Below are positions 34,359 to 45,893 of a stretch of DNA of 64,000 nucleotides, piece by piece (positions within the stretch are counted from its first letter, which is position 1; every line of letters starts with the position of its first letter). Made by a program: the position numbers and the translations under genes. Below the pieces are notes generated by a model. That model ran no database searches. It was not told the DNA's origin and saw only the letters and a program-made list of their open reading frames with translations. The stretch is from Thozetella sp. PMI_491 (lineage: Eukaryota; Ascomycota; Sordariomycetes; Chaetosphaeriales; Chaetosphaeriaceae), in NCBI GenBank assembly GCA_021432635.1, contig MU270051.1, positions 496,001 to 560,000 on the forward strand, read 5' to 3'.

Positions 34359-37300
34359 CTACGGACCGATGTACTTATTCCCCTCCTGCTTAAACAACCA
34401 GTCGCGGTTCGCATCAATCATGAAGTCGGTGATGTTGAACTCTCCGCCCATCATGCCTTGGTTGGCAGCCTCTATTGACGAGTCCATGCTCTCGCTCATG
34501 CCGTTGGTCCCGTTCCTGGGGTCAGCCCCGTTCGTCCCGTTGGAACTGTGCCCCTCCGGGCCGAAGGGAAGCCTCGGAACGTTGAAGAAGTCAAACACGT
34601 CCAGATACTCTAATTCGTTCGGGGCCGGTGTTCTGACCGGTGTCACGCTGGGATACCGGCTGTGACGTCCGTGGCCGTTGCCGTTCCCATTTCCGGAGCT
34701 TCCGTTCATGCCCGGCATATGGCGTGGCTGGCGGCTGATCAAGAAATCGAGGTCAAACGCGGTCCTCCGCATATCAGCGAGTATCTTGACGCTGCTCGGC
34801 GTGACGCTGTCGCCGCTGCGCTCGCTGTCATTGTGCTCGTCGAGTACGCGCTGGAGCAGCTCGCAGTATCGGGCGGCTACGGGCCAGTACCGAGCCATCT
34901 CGCGAAGCGTGTCCACAAAGAAACCGATCTGTGGGCTGAGTTTGTGGTCGACAGTGCTCCCGTGCACGAGCAGCAGCCGGGCCGCTACCCACAGGGTAAA
35001 GGCAAAAGGTGGTCCGAGTTTGGTCAGGAGACCATTGGCGACGACGAACTCACCGAGTGCCGTGATGTTCTCTACCGCGGAGAGGCAGCGTTGCGATGCG
35101 GAATAACTAGGCGTAAATATGGGACTCCGCGTCGTAGGATAGGCCGCCGAAGAGTTGAGTCGGATGACGGCAGTGTGATAGGTCGCGTGGAGCATGACCC
35201 AGCCGGGGTTCAGCGTTTTCGCGCTTCCCGGCTGGAACAACTTGGCCATGTTGCTGTAGTCCCCTGGGAGCCCAAACTTCCACGTCGTCAGCATGCTGTC
35301 GAGCTCCTTGTAGCGCATCTGCCACGACTCGACATCTGACAGGGCGCTGATGTCGACAGGGCGCTTCAGAAACTGGTGTATCTTGGAGAGCATGCCGATA
35401 ATCTCGATATAGTAGCTGAAAGCACCCAGGTTCTCGGGCTTGTTCATCTCGTACTCGATAGACCCGGCGTGGCTGCTATTGGCGTCATCCTGGCGGGCCT
35501 CGTCTGCTCGGAACCAGCGCGTCTCCACTTTCTGGTTCTTGATCCAAAGATCGTCTCGGCAGGGCAGCGTCCGGTCGATCTCTTTATCGTTGAGCGCGAA
35601 CTCGAACGCGGTAGCAATGGTGGCGTATCGGTCGAGAATATAGACCATCCAGAACAGCCGGCGGCGCGCTTCTTCCTCGATGAAGTCCCGCGGTTCGGGC
35701 AACAACATGGCTCGGAGCGTATAGATGGACTGATAGCTTGGGGAGACAGAGAACGAATTCGTCTCGACCGCCAAACCAAGCTGGACGACAGAACGCGTGA
35801 TCAAGGCCATGATGTTCCAGCCCGGCGGGCCGTTGCTGTCGCCGCACAGGTCGAGCGCAAGAATGACGAGAGCCTGCAGCGCCTTGACCGAAGAGTGCTC
35901 CATGCCGTAGAGAATAACCCGCTGTTTCGATACAGCATGGTAATGCGCTCTTCTTTCGTCCGTGAGGCGAGCGTCGGTCGAGTACCTTAACGTCGTAGCC
36001 ACGATCGCGTGTAGGAGGATCTTGTCTGTTTCGTCGATAACCGAGGGCCCAAACAAGGCATCGAGTGTTGTTTTCCGATGCAATATCGGGCACCATGTGT
36101 TTATGTGCTTGAAATAGAGGTCGACTAGGGCATAGAGAAGATCGTACGGCGGCAAATCTTGGTCTGTCGATTGTCCGCTCATGGTCCCCGAAGGGGACGG
36201 CATGGGCCCCTGAGAATTGGCGGCGCCATAGTACTCCTGTGCACTTACGCTAGGCGGGATGCTGGGCTGCAGATGGTTCTGGTTCTGGAGCCCCGGCTGA
36301 AAGCCATCATGAACGCTCGGGGTTGGCGGCATGGCGAAGTCGATCGTAGTCGACGGCTTTTGCAAGAAGAGGGCTGTCTCGGCTTGGGGTGTTCTCATGG
36401 GCTCGCCACCTGCTCGAGGGAAGGGATGGGGCGCGGCGGCATCCCGGGGGGTGCCGTGGTCGCTGTGGACGCTCGCATTGCTTCCACGCACACTCGCCGC
36501 AACATTGTGCAGGCCCGGATTGCTGCTGGTGCCAGGGCTGCTGTTATTGAGCACGGCGGTCTGCAAGATCTCGGCGTGCGACCTAAGTATCTCTTCCAGC
36601 TTGTCTAAGCGTTGCTCGAGCTCACGGCCGTAACCGGCGCGCAAGCCTGGCTTCTTTCTCTCCCTATACTCGCATATCGCACCATTTCGGCTACACCAGC
36701 CACAGGAGGGCTGACCGCGGTCACATTTTACCTACAGCCCCTGGCGTTAGCACCTGCCAGATAAGTACTCTGGGAGAGAAAGGAGATGTGGGTGTCTGAG
36801 TCCCATCGAAGCTCTCACGAGACAGGGCTGGACACCTATGTCGGAGGCGGGGGATAGCCAATGACCACTAACCTTTCGTTGCTTACACAGTTCACACCTG
36901 GGCACGGCAGTTGCATCGTTAGCATCTGGCTGCTGTTGAGAATCGGGCGAGGCTGGCGGGTGCGGGGCATCCAAGCCGTTATCCCGGAGGGCCATCCCAC
37001 GTGGAGACTGGGTCCTTCCCGGTGCGACCATAGCGAGACACTAAAGAGATGTGTAGATGACGGGATCGGGGCAGCAGAGGGCGAGGAGAGGTGCAACGTC
37101 AAGTCTCATCCCCAGCTTTGGGAAGTGGAGTGTAGAAGGTGCCACTAGTATATAGAAGTGAAGACCCAACGGGCCAGAGGCACGACTCGCCGTGGATGGA
37201 GCGGATAGGGGGGTGGAAGGAATAGGGGATGCGAAAGAAAAAAAGCCAATAGCACATACGAGACAGAGATGGGCCGCTTCCGTTTGCCCAGATGGGTGTC

Positions 37301-37414
37301 CTGACCGTCATCTAGCCCATTGTCGTCGTCATCCCCGCTTTGCCCCTGACCATCGTCGCTGTCGAGAGGATCGTCAAGAGAAAGCTTTTGTCGGTGGCCT
37401 GGCTGGGTCTGCAT
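34359..37414 (-). CDS. Zn2Cys6 fungal transcription factor, candidate L-rhamnose pathway regulator
   Basis: Nuclear zinc-cluster regulator of 850 residues. Three exons join in frame: 37414-37260, 36897-36873 and 36731-34359, with introns of 362 and 141 bp. Exon 2 is only 25 nt. The spliced cluster has Cys53, 56, 63, 70, 73 and 80 (C-x2-C-x6-C-x6-C-x2-C-x6-C), preceded by KRKRPISVS and followed by ERKKPGLRAGYG and a coiled coil (RELEQRLDKLEEIL). The long intron ends at a GCTAAC branch and CCCAG. A fungal_trans middle domain lies at about 220-480 (PYDLLYALVDLYFKHINTWCPILHR). The C-terminus is Asn/Gly rich. It diverges from the rhamnonate dehydratase gene. RhaR of Aspergillus niger and PDR-1 of Neurospora regulate L-rhamnose genes, so position suggests the same role; I did not confirm orthology. 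Confidence 0.88.
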
Positions 37415-39229
37415 GATGGCGGTGCAGGTATCAGCCGGCCGGATGGCGATGGATTAGGTAGGCCGTGATGCGAACACAGTGCCGGCATCAAGAGACCGAC
37501 CCGGCCGAGGCTCGCCCGCCAGCGCTAAAACCTGGCTCAGGGTAGCAGCCCCCTTGGGGGCGGGCGGCGGGAGAAAGTACCGTTTGCCTATTGAGATTCT
37601 GGCAAGTAACAGTGGCTGCTTGGGAAGCAGCCCGGGCGGGACAGGAAAAAAAAAAGCAAATCAAGATAATGCAACGCACTCAGGCTGCCCGCGCAGAGTC
37701 TGCGTCGGCGCGCCGCAATCGAGGCTCGGGGTAATGTTGAGTGAAAAGAGCGAGAGGGAGAGTGGAGCAGCCCACCGGGGTTTTATTGCAAGAGTTTGGG
37801 GGAAACAGCAGACCACTAAAGGTCTCGTGACTGTACGTGGTAGTGTGTGTTGAGAGAACGGAGCCTTTACGAGCCAAACCCCTGCTAGGGCCTCTCGGAT
37901 CTTGGTGGCTATACCTGGGGAAGAGCAGGAGTGCGGGGAAGCGAGGAACGATTGCGGAGAAATAGCCCTGGAGTAATTCCCCCAAGAGAAGGGGGGGGGA
38001 GGGGAGAAGAAAGAAAAAAAAATGGAAGAAAAAAAGAAAGAAAAAGGAATCTTCGACGGTGAGCAAGGCGCTGCTAGATGGCCCTAATGGCACTCCTTTC
38101 GCGTCTTCTTTCTTCATCCTGTCTGTTCCATCTCATTCACGAGTACGGCCAGTTGTCCTCTTCAAATATGGCCATGCGAGCTAAGGAAGCTACATGCATC
38201 GCCGGAATAGCACACCAGCAACTAGGGATGCGAACAGGGGGACCATGTGCTACGCGAGGCGCACTAACCATAAACCCAACCATCTCACATTGACCTTCCA
38301 AGAATTGCCTGCTCTGTAGAGGTGCCTGCGCACCAAGGGAAAGCAAAATAGATCCCTCCGTATCTCTGCGCCCCTTGCATCCCCAGCCTTACCTCCGCTT
38401 GCCCGCAGCGGGAGGGTGGGCGGCGCCGGTGGAGGTTGCATTAATCGGCGCTCCCCCCCAAGACGATTGCGACGACACCCACCAGTACGGAGGTTAGATC
38501 ATGTTCTGCGGCCAACAAGAGAGGGCCGGACCGATGCGAGATGCCTCTTCAAGTATTTAGACGATGATCCAAGTGGACTGGGAAAGCCATCAGCCAAAGC
38601 CACGCAGCTACCGGCTGTCTGGACGCTCCGGCCGGCCGGGTGTCTCGGAGCCATTGGCTACGGAGTGGACGCAGCTGAGACACGGCGCGCCACCCGCATA
38701 TTTGACCCGCCATGTGCCGGAGGACGGCCTGCTCACCTCGGATCGGACCATGTCTCGGTGGTCCTCCAACAGCCTCGAGGGCGGACGAGCTGCTCGATTC
38801 AGGGACCACGGTTTGCAGGCGGGAAAGCGCGCCCCATCCACGTGTGGGCGGCCGGGATTTCATTCTCACGCTCTTCTCCGGTGGGGTTCGAGTGGCGGCT
38901 TTGGATGGACTAGGGCCGCTGAGGTGGGTCGTCGGGGCATCTACGCCCGACTGATCCCCTTCATGCTGCGCTGGCGAGGCACTTTCCAACATGGCGTGGC
39001 CTGATGTATCCGTGTATCCGTTTTTGCAGCTTCCGCCATTTCAAACCCCCGCAAATCCGATCTGGCGCGGCAACGGGGGTCGGCGACTGGCTGGGACGTG
39101 GCGAGTCAGATCGGCCATTGCCTTCCCTCATAAGGCGCCGAGTCCTGCCCAAACCCCTTCTAGCCCTTCCCCTCGCATAGCATCTCTTTTGCCCAATTCC
39201 TCTTCCCAGTCTGCCTTCTGTCTGTCGCC
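37415..39229. promoter_or_regulatory. Divergent intergenic region regulator / LRA3
   Basis: Shared upstream region of 1.8 kb. It contains a polypurine tract (37984-38048, with one T) which is a CT-rich stretch in the direction of the regulator, and a pyrimidine-rich leader before LRA3 (about 39150-39229). A 165-codon frame at 38416-38913 was rejected as GC-rich noise. If the regulator controls its neighbour, its binding sites should be here; zinc-cluster sites of CGG triplets cannot be singled out by eye in such GC-rich DNA. Confidence 0.45.
37984..38048. repeat. Polypurine tract
   Basis: About 65 bp made of G and A except for one T, with runs of nine G and nine A. It lies some 570 bp upstream of the regulator start. 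It could be a nucleosome-free promoter element or a site of unusual DNA structure. Confidence 0.7.
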
Positions 39230-40725
39230 ATGGCATCCGCCAGAAGTTTCCCCACGATCAAGAGCGTGCGATCCTTTGTGATCGGCGGGGTCGGCACCGG
39301 TGGTGATTACCACAACGTCAAGGGCGGCCACTGGTAGGTTCAAAGACGATACGGATGAGGGGAGAGGGGCCCACGGGGCCGAAAAAGACGGCAGAACAGC
39401 TGGCTAACGCAGTGCGCAGGCTCATTGACTCGCCCATCTCGACGCCATGCTCGCGGTGGGAGAAATACAGGAGCTCGAGGACGAGCTGGGGCATCAACGT
39501 GCTCGGCTCCTTCTTTGTCGAGATCGAGGCTTCGGACGGCACCGTAGGCTTCGCAACCGGCTTCGGAGGTAGGACCAATCCCAATCCGCCACCACACGGC
39601 TCGGGCATTAGACGAGTTGGCTGACAGCAATGCGCTCGCCTAGGTCCCCCGGCGTGCTGGCTCGTCCACCAGCACTTTGAGCGCTTCCTCATCGGGGCCG
39701 ATCCTCGCAACACCAACCACCTCTTCGAGCAGATGTACCGCGCCTCCATGTTCTACGGTCGCAAGGGCATCACGACCGCCGTCATCTCGGTCATCGACCT
39801 GGCCCTCTGGGATCTCCTCGGCAAGATCCGCAACGAGCCTGTGTACCGGATGATCGGAGGCAACACCAAGGACCGCTTGGATTTCTACTGCACCGGTCCC
39901 GAGCCGTCAGCCGCCAAGGCTATGGGCTTCTGGGGCGGTAAGGTGCCCCTTCCCTACTGCCCGGAGGAGGGTGCCGCTGGCCTCAAGAAGAATGTCGAGT
40001 TCCTCCGTAAGCACCGCGAGGCCGTCGGCCCGGACTTCCCTCTTATGGTGGACTGCTACATGTCGCTCAACGTACCCTACACGATCGAGATTGCCAAGGC
40101 GTGTGCCGACCTCAACATTAACTGGTGGGAGGAATGCCTCAGCCCCGATGACACGGAGGGCTTCGAGCAGATCAAGCGCGCGCACCCCACGCTCAAGTTC
40201 ACCACGGGTGAGCACGAGTACTCGCGCTTCGGCTTCCGCAAGCTCATCGAGGGCCGCAACATCGACATTATCCAGCCCGACGTCATGTGGCTCGGTGGCC
40301 TGACGGAGCTGCTCAAGGTTTCGGCCCACGCTGCCGCCTACGACATCCCCGTCGTACCGCACGCGAGTGGCCCCTACAGCTACCACTTCGTCTTCAGCCA
40401 GCCCAACACCCCCTTCCAGGAGTACCTCGCGAACTCGGCCGACGGCAAGACTGTCCTGCCCGTCTTTGGCGACCTCTTCATCGACGAGCCCATCCCCACC
40501 CAGGGCTTCCTCAACATCACCGACCTCGACAAGCCCGGCTTCGGCCTGACTCTCAACCCAGCCGCCCGCGCCAAGTTCATCCCCGCCGACTACCTCCTGA
40601 CCCCGCCCCCGGTCAAGGCCCTGACCCCTCCCGCCCCGGTGGAAGAGGAGAAGAAGGAGGAGAAGAAGGAGGAGGGAGAGGTGAACGGACTTGTTGAGAA
40701 GGTCGAGAACCTCACCGCGGCCTAG
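39230..40725 (+). CDS. LRA3: L-rhamnonate dehydratase (enolase superfamily)
   Basis: Converts L-rhamnonate to 2-keto-3-deoxy-L-rhamnonate in the non-phosphorylating L-rhamnose pathway. Exons 39230-39333, 39420-39568 and 39644-40725 join in frame (444 residues). Family wording is clear: HWLIDSPISTP, SWGINVLGSFFVE and MGFWGGKVPLPY. Metal ligands Asp221, Glu247 and Glu274 (MVDCYMS, WWEECLSP, TTGEHEY), then Asp297 and the base His324 (VVPHASG), match the placement in bacterial RhmD. The last 40 or so residues form a Pro-rich then Glu/Lys-rich tail (VEEEKKEEKKEEGEV) that the bacterial enzyme lacks. Divergent from the zinc-cluster gene and 1 kb upstream of LRA1, so it belongs to a catabolic gene group. 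Probably cytosolic and induced by L-rhamnose. Confidence 0.94.
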
Positions 40726-41756
40726 CTTCGCCCGCCTGTCGCCCTCATAGATTGATTGCATAGATTCAGGGGGGGGGAGGAGACTGGATGAGACCACGTC
40801 TGATGCTTGCATACCGGCACGAATAGTGTCGTAACGGAGCTAGGGGCGTCCTTGATGTGTTTAATCGGCTGTAACGTACCTACACAAGAATATCTACCAA
40901 ATAAAAATTGGATATAAAAGCACCTCTCTCTAGCCTCGTCCTACTCCTGCTCTCGTGTTAAACAATGACGTCAGCTGTGATGCTCTGAGTCTCGACCGGT
41001 CGCCGCCTCATATGTGTCTCAATTAGGGACGGTCCGCACAGCGAAATAAATGGCGGAAAAGCCAATCCAGACGATCGGAATTCTCAATTGTCGGGATTCC
41101 TGCTGGGTCTGGCCGCATTTGGCACCATACACGCTACAGGCGAGCCTGGCTTTGGTCGCCGAGAGATGCCCCCGATTGCCGGCAGACTTTGCTCGCTGTA
41201 ATTCAACCCGAGTTTCGCGGGGTAGCGACCCAGAGAGTGGGCCCTGGATCTCCAAGGGGGACTTCGTGGGAACAGGGATCTAGCCGACCCCACAAGCCCC
41301 GAAGGAAGACCCTGCGAGTCAGGAGCCTCTTCGGTGCTGGGTTGAAGGACTCCGAGAGGTTTCAATTTTTTTTTGTGACACTACCTGACCGAGTTCTCGG
41401 GTTCTGGGGCGGTCTCCAATAAATGACAATAAGGCGGATAGAGCTTCTTGAAGTGGACAAGCTGTGTCAATTTCCAGCGTGAATCTCTTCAACTTGGTGC
41501 AAAGCGCCTGTGGTCTCTCCCGTGCCGGTTCCCACACCACACCCACGAATTACCCCGCCATAGCCGTGCGTTACACGTATCGACTGAGTGCTTAGCTATC
41601 GTCTTCGCCCCACGCTTGCCCGGCGACTAATACCGAGCTCCTTCTTCCCCTCAGGCTTTAGGCATAAAACAACCAGAAGGGAAGGGACATCACGAGAGAA
41701 AGCCACAGCTCTCATAACTCGACCAGTCTTACGGCCTAGGTATTGCATCGTCCATC
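40726..41756. promoter_or_regulatory. Intergenic region LRA3 to LRA1
   Basis: One kb holding the LRA3 3' region and the LRA1 promoter. AT-rich DNA follows the LRA3 stop (about 40860-40920). No gene seen. Confidence 0.4.
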
Positions 41757-42572
41757 ATGCCTGCGACCAACCTCCTCGCTGGCAAAACGGCCATCATCAC
41801 CGGCGGCACCACCGGCATCGGGCGGGCCATTGCCCTTGCTTTCGTCAAGCAGGGCGCGAGCGTCGCCGTCAACCACCTGGGACTCGAGAAGGACCAAGTC
41901 CACCTGGACTCGCTAGTCGCGGCCGCCGCCGACCTCAAGAAGGCCGACCCCTCAGCCGGGTCCCTCGCGCACCTGCCCGGCGATGTCCGCGACTCCGCGA
42001 CTGGGACGAAGCTCGTCGAGTTCGCGCTCGAGCAGTTCAAGACGGGCCGCCTCGACATAGCCGTGAGCAACGCCGGCATCTGCACCTTCGCCGAGTTTCT
42101 CGACCTCGACAAGGACCTGTTTGAGAAGACGGTTCGGACGAACCTGGACGGCGCCTTCTACGTCGTGCAGGCGGCGGCACGGCAGATGGCTCGCGGCCAG
42201 TCGCCGCCGGGAGGCTCCATCATCGGCATCTCGTCCATCTCGGCCCTGGTGGGCGGCGGCGGCCAGACGCACTACACGCCGACCAAGGCGGGCGTGCTCT
42301 CGCTGATGCAGAGCACGGCCGTGGCGCTGGGCAAGTACAACATCCGCTGCAACGCCCTGCTGCCCGGCACCATCAAGACGCAGCTGAACGAGGAGGACCT
42401 GGCGGACGAGGAGAAGAGGAAATACATGGAGACGCGGATCCCGCTGGGGCGGACCGGCGTCACCGAGGACCTGGCCGGCCCTGCCGTGTTCCTGGCCTCG
42501 GACGAGCTCAGCGGCTACGTCACTGGCTCTCAGTTGCTGGTCGACGGAGGCCTGTTTGTCAATCTGCAATAG
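41757..42572 (+). CDS. LRA1: L-rhamnose 1-dehydrogenase (short-chain dehydrogenase)
   Basis: Oxidises L-rhamnose to L-rhamnono-1,4-lactone with NAD(P)+, the first step of the pathway. Single exon, 271 residues, usual SDR length. The nucleotide-binding motif is TGGTTGIG at 15-22, NAG at 105-107, and the catalytic Ser160, Tyr173 and Lys177 lie in GISSISALVGGGGQTHYTPTKAG (split here at the glycines). The stretches LSLMQSTAVALGKYNIRCNA, NEEDLADEEKRKYME and the C-terminal QLLVDGGLFVNLQ agree closely with the yeast L-rhamnose dehydrogenase as I remember it, well beyond general SDR similarity. It sits between LRA3 and the aldo-keto reductase, all on the plus strand. Confidence 0.92.
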   Translation: MPATNLLAGKTAIITGGTTGIGRAIALAFVKQGASVAVNHLGLEKDQVHLDSLVAAAADLKKADPSAGSLAHLPGDVRDSATGTKLVEFALEQFKTGRLDIAVSNAGICTFAEFLDLDKDLFEKTVRTNLDGAFYVVQAAARQMARGQSPPGGSIIGISSISALVGGGGQTHYTPTKAGVLSLMQSTAVALGKYNIRCNALLPGTIKTQLNEEDLADEEKRKYMETRIPLGRTGVTEDLAGPAVFLASDELSGYVTGSQLLVDGGLFVNLQ

Positions 42573-43136
42573 CGATGCCCAATACAACGAGTCATGATCG
42601 CTGCCCATCGCCCCTAAATAACCTTCTTGCCTGCCTGCAGCGCGGGTAGTCTAAGCTCCGGGCCTGTTCGGGGCGGACGTACGTGCGGGCATAAAGTCCG
42701 AGCCCGTGTTCCCGGACAGCAGTGTCGAGCATGCACAATTGCACCAACACTGCCTTCGCGCTGCACAGGCACGAAAGGCCGGCATCGCGCAATTCCGGAA
42801 TAATATACGAACCAGGTCTTGCCGCATCTTATCTAGTACCTGATATGCTCTAACATTTGAGGGCAGCCTTGGTGGCGGCCGCACGCACGAAATACACAGC
42901 GATAGGTCGTTGCCGTCATCCCGGTTGTATCCCGAGGTCAAGTTGCAAACCGCCGTCGGTACGTGCGGGTCCCATAGCCGATCAGGATAATGGTGGGTAG
43001 CCAACCTTATGGAGAATCCACGGCTGGACCTCCCCCTCTTTGTTCCATATCCCTCATAGCCTCGCCCCCCTCGCATTTCTGTCTTTCAGTTGCCGTACAA
43101 CCCAAAGACATCGTGTTACTCTTGTAGACCAGATAT
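42573..43136. promoter_or_regulatory. Intergenic region LRA1 to aldo-keto reductase
   Basis: 564 bp in tandem; 3' region of LRA1 and promoter of the reductase. No gene seen. Confidence 0.4.
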
Positions 43137-44302
43137 ATGGCGCCCCCTATTCCCACCCGAAAGCTCGGCAAAAACGGCCCGGAGGTGCCCGCCATGGGCC
43201 TGGGCCTGATGGGCATTTCCATGTGCTACGGCAACCCAGAGCCGGATGAGGAACGCTTCAAGGTCCTCGATCGTGCCTACGAACTAGGATGCACCCACTG
43301 GGACAGCTCCGAGTAAGACAGTGCAACTTTCGTCCTGCAGCCAGGCACTGATTCTAGCATATAGCCTCTACGGCGACTGTGAGGTCCTTCTGGGCAAGTG
43401 GTTTAAACGCACTGGGAAGCGCGACGACATCTTTCTCGCCACCAAGTTTGCATTCGTGCTGGACGAGTCGGGTGGCGTCATCGGCATAGATTCGTCCCCC
43501 GAGCACCTTAAGAAGGCTTTCAACAAGAGCTTGGAGCGGCTTGGCGTGGACTGTGTCGACCTGTATTATGTGCACCGAGTCAACTATGAAACGCCGATCG
43601 AGGCTACCATGCGAGGACTGGTGGAACTGAAAGAGTAAGCGCTCTTCACAGCTGTATCGTCCCAGTCCCTCCAGATAGCGAACCTAACCATGCGCGTACT
43701 TGCGCCCTGCTAGGCAAGGCAAGATCAAGTACATCGGCTTGTCAGAAGTCAGCTCGGCCACCCTCCGGCGGGCGTACAAGGTCCACCCCGTCGACGTCGT
43801 GCAGATCGAGTACTCGCCCATCTTCCGCGACATCGAGGGCCCGGAGGGCACCGACCTGCTCGCGACCTGTCGTGAGCTCGGCGTCACGGTCGTCGCTTAC
43901 TCCCCGCTCTCGCGCGGCATGCTGACCGGCGCGGTGACCCAAGCGTCCGACATCAGCGCCGAGGGGGACTGGCGCAGCACCAACTTCCCCATCTTCAGCC
44001 CGGATAACCTCGCCGGGAACGCCAAGTTGGCGGCACAGTTCGGCGAGTTCGCCAAGCGGAAGGGATGCACGCCCGCACAGCTGGCACTCGCCTGGCTGCT
44101 GAAGCAGGGTGACGACATCATCCCCATCCCGGGCACCAAGAAGGTCAAGTACCTGGAGGACAACTGGGGCGCGCTCCAGGTCCAACTGTCGGACCAGGAG
44201 GTCAAGGAGATCCGGGACTTCTTTGAGTCGACGGACTTTGCGGGGAAGCGCTACCTGGACCAGTCGCTCAAGGTCGCGTTTGCGGACTCCAGGGAAGAGT
44301 GA
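43137..44302 (+). CDS. Aldo-keto reductase (YakC/AKR13-like)
   Basis: NADP-dependent TIM-barrel reductase of aldehydes or ketones. Exons 43137-43312, 43365-43634 and 43714-44302 join in frame (344 residues). The tetrad Asp56, Tyr61, Lys86 and His129 is intact (HWDSSDLYG, FLATKFAF, LYYVHRVN). The cofactor end carries IPIPGTKKVKYLEDN. The family is broad. As the third plus-strand gene after LRA3 and LRA1 it could reduce L-lactaldehyde, the aldolase product of the pathway, to 1,2-propanediol; this is inference from position. Yeast-type lactaldehyde handling is usually by an aldehyde dehydrogenase, which is not in the window. Confidence 0.88.
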
Positions 44303-45893
44303 GAGCAGTATCGCTTTTAGCCGCATCGGGTGGCTTTCTCGTCTCTGTGTCCAGAGCGACGAAGCAAGGCACGAAAGGATATAAGACGAGATCCAGCGAT
44401 GCAGCCAAGGCTTGACACCTTCTTGGCACACTTGGGGGTGCGCTGCATAACTATGCTCGTACCAGCATAAATACGATGTATTATCCAATGTTCTTGTGAG
44501 TTGCGGCGTCTTGTTCCCCTGCTTCCTCGCCGTGGGCATATGTGTGTGGCGAATATAACATATACCCGCCCTAGAGCCCTACTGCCCTCTTTAGTATTTA
44601 TTCAACTGTGAAGGTGAGCTGCGAGCACTTCGGCGGCTCGAAATGTCTCGGAACCGTGGTTGTCATTTTCGACTCGGGCTGCCACAGCCAAAGCACGGTT
44701 TTCTCCAAAGTAGTGCAGCAGTTTCCTCATTAGGGAGGGGGCTAGGGCGGAGAGGGGTACTAGTTCGGCTAGAAGATTGAGAAGACGCACACTAGTTCTG
44801 CGCGAACAGTGAGGGGCAAGGCCACCGCGCCCGTTTTTCGGCCTCACGCCTCGGAGACTAGACGGAAGGAATGGCTGCCCAATCTCGTGAGAGGGCGGTG
44901 TGGTGTGTTGGGCAAATTTTTAAAATTATTTATTTCGGCGCGCACTCTTCCGACTTCTTCTCTTGTGATGCTTCGATCAAGTGCCTAGTTGCGTCCGACA
45001 CCACGAATGAATGAATCGGTGCACACGCGGCTGACGTCTGCCATGTGAGATGATGTCTTCACCCTAACCCTGGATAACCCCTGCAACGGCTGAGGGGCAG
45101 GACGGGTAAGGTTGTTAATTGAGGACCAGGGTGCGTGGTAGAGACGGGTGTCGGTTCCTGGATTTTTTAGTCGGATGACGCGACAAAGAAAACACCCCGC
45201 CCAGTCAGCGCGCGCCGAGGCCACCTGACTGAAGTCATCTCGCGGGGGGGGGCCTCTTTGGCGGGCCGCCCCAGCCACCGACCAAACACCCGCGCACGGG
45301 GGGGCTCTGCACCGGCGCAGTCGCGGCCACTCGTTTGGCGACTCCGTGCATCCTGCCGCTTTCCTTGTATTGCGTCGATACCCTCTCGTCGTCATCCTTG
45401 CCATCAACCCTCCGACACCTCACAACCTCGCAATAATATTGGGAAATCGCAACTCTCAGCATCGCCCGCGCAGAGCGGGTCCCAAGTGGCAATTACCACC
45501 CCGGCCGGTGGGCTCTCCACCTGTTCCTAATCATACTTACGGCCGAGTCAAGGCGCGACGGGGTGCTTTCCAAGCCAGGGTCTCCAAGCGAGCCCTGAAC
45601 TGCTGCCGCCAAAGACACCACCACCCTGCCGTCGCGGTCCTTCTCGCGATTCAAGACATTTTTTTTGGTCTCTCGCACCACCCCTCTTTTCATTCTAAAC
45701 CTACCCGGATCGCACCGAATCGGTGTCGCGTGCCCCTAAGACTCTCGAAAGAAATCAAAGACAACGGCCCATGCTTTATTGATTCAGCGTCGCTCCCCAC
45801 CCGCCTGGTCGTGGCGACATGCCGGCCCTTGTCCCCTTCTCCCCGCTCACCTCTCGCCGCTGCGTCTCTGCCGCGATAAGGCAGTAAGTAGCA
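44303..45893. other. Intergenic region
   Basis: 1.6 kb between the reductase and the coiled-coil gene. The last 500 bp are rich in pyrimidine stretches and probably form the coiled-coil gene's leader. Frames at 45346-45879 were rejected. No RNA gene or repeat was found. Confidence 0.4.

Noticed and set aside
38416-38913. 165-codon frame in the regulator/LRA3 promoter region
   Set aside because: Arg/Pro/Gly-rich translation of GC-rich DNA; overlapping frames of similar length on both strands.
39907-40812. 301-codon minus-strand frame over LRA3
   Set aside because: Antisense shadow of a securely identified enzyme; long Leu and Glu runs mirror its codon use.
43742-44539. 265-codon minus-strand frame over the aldo-keto reductase
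   Set aside because: Antisense shadow; no family resemblance.
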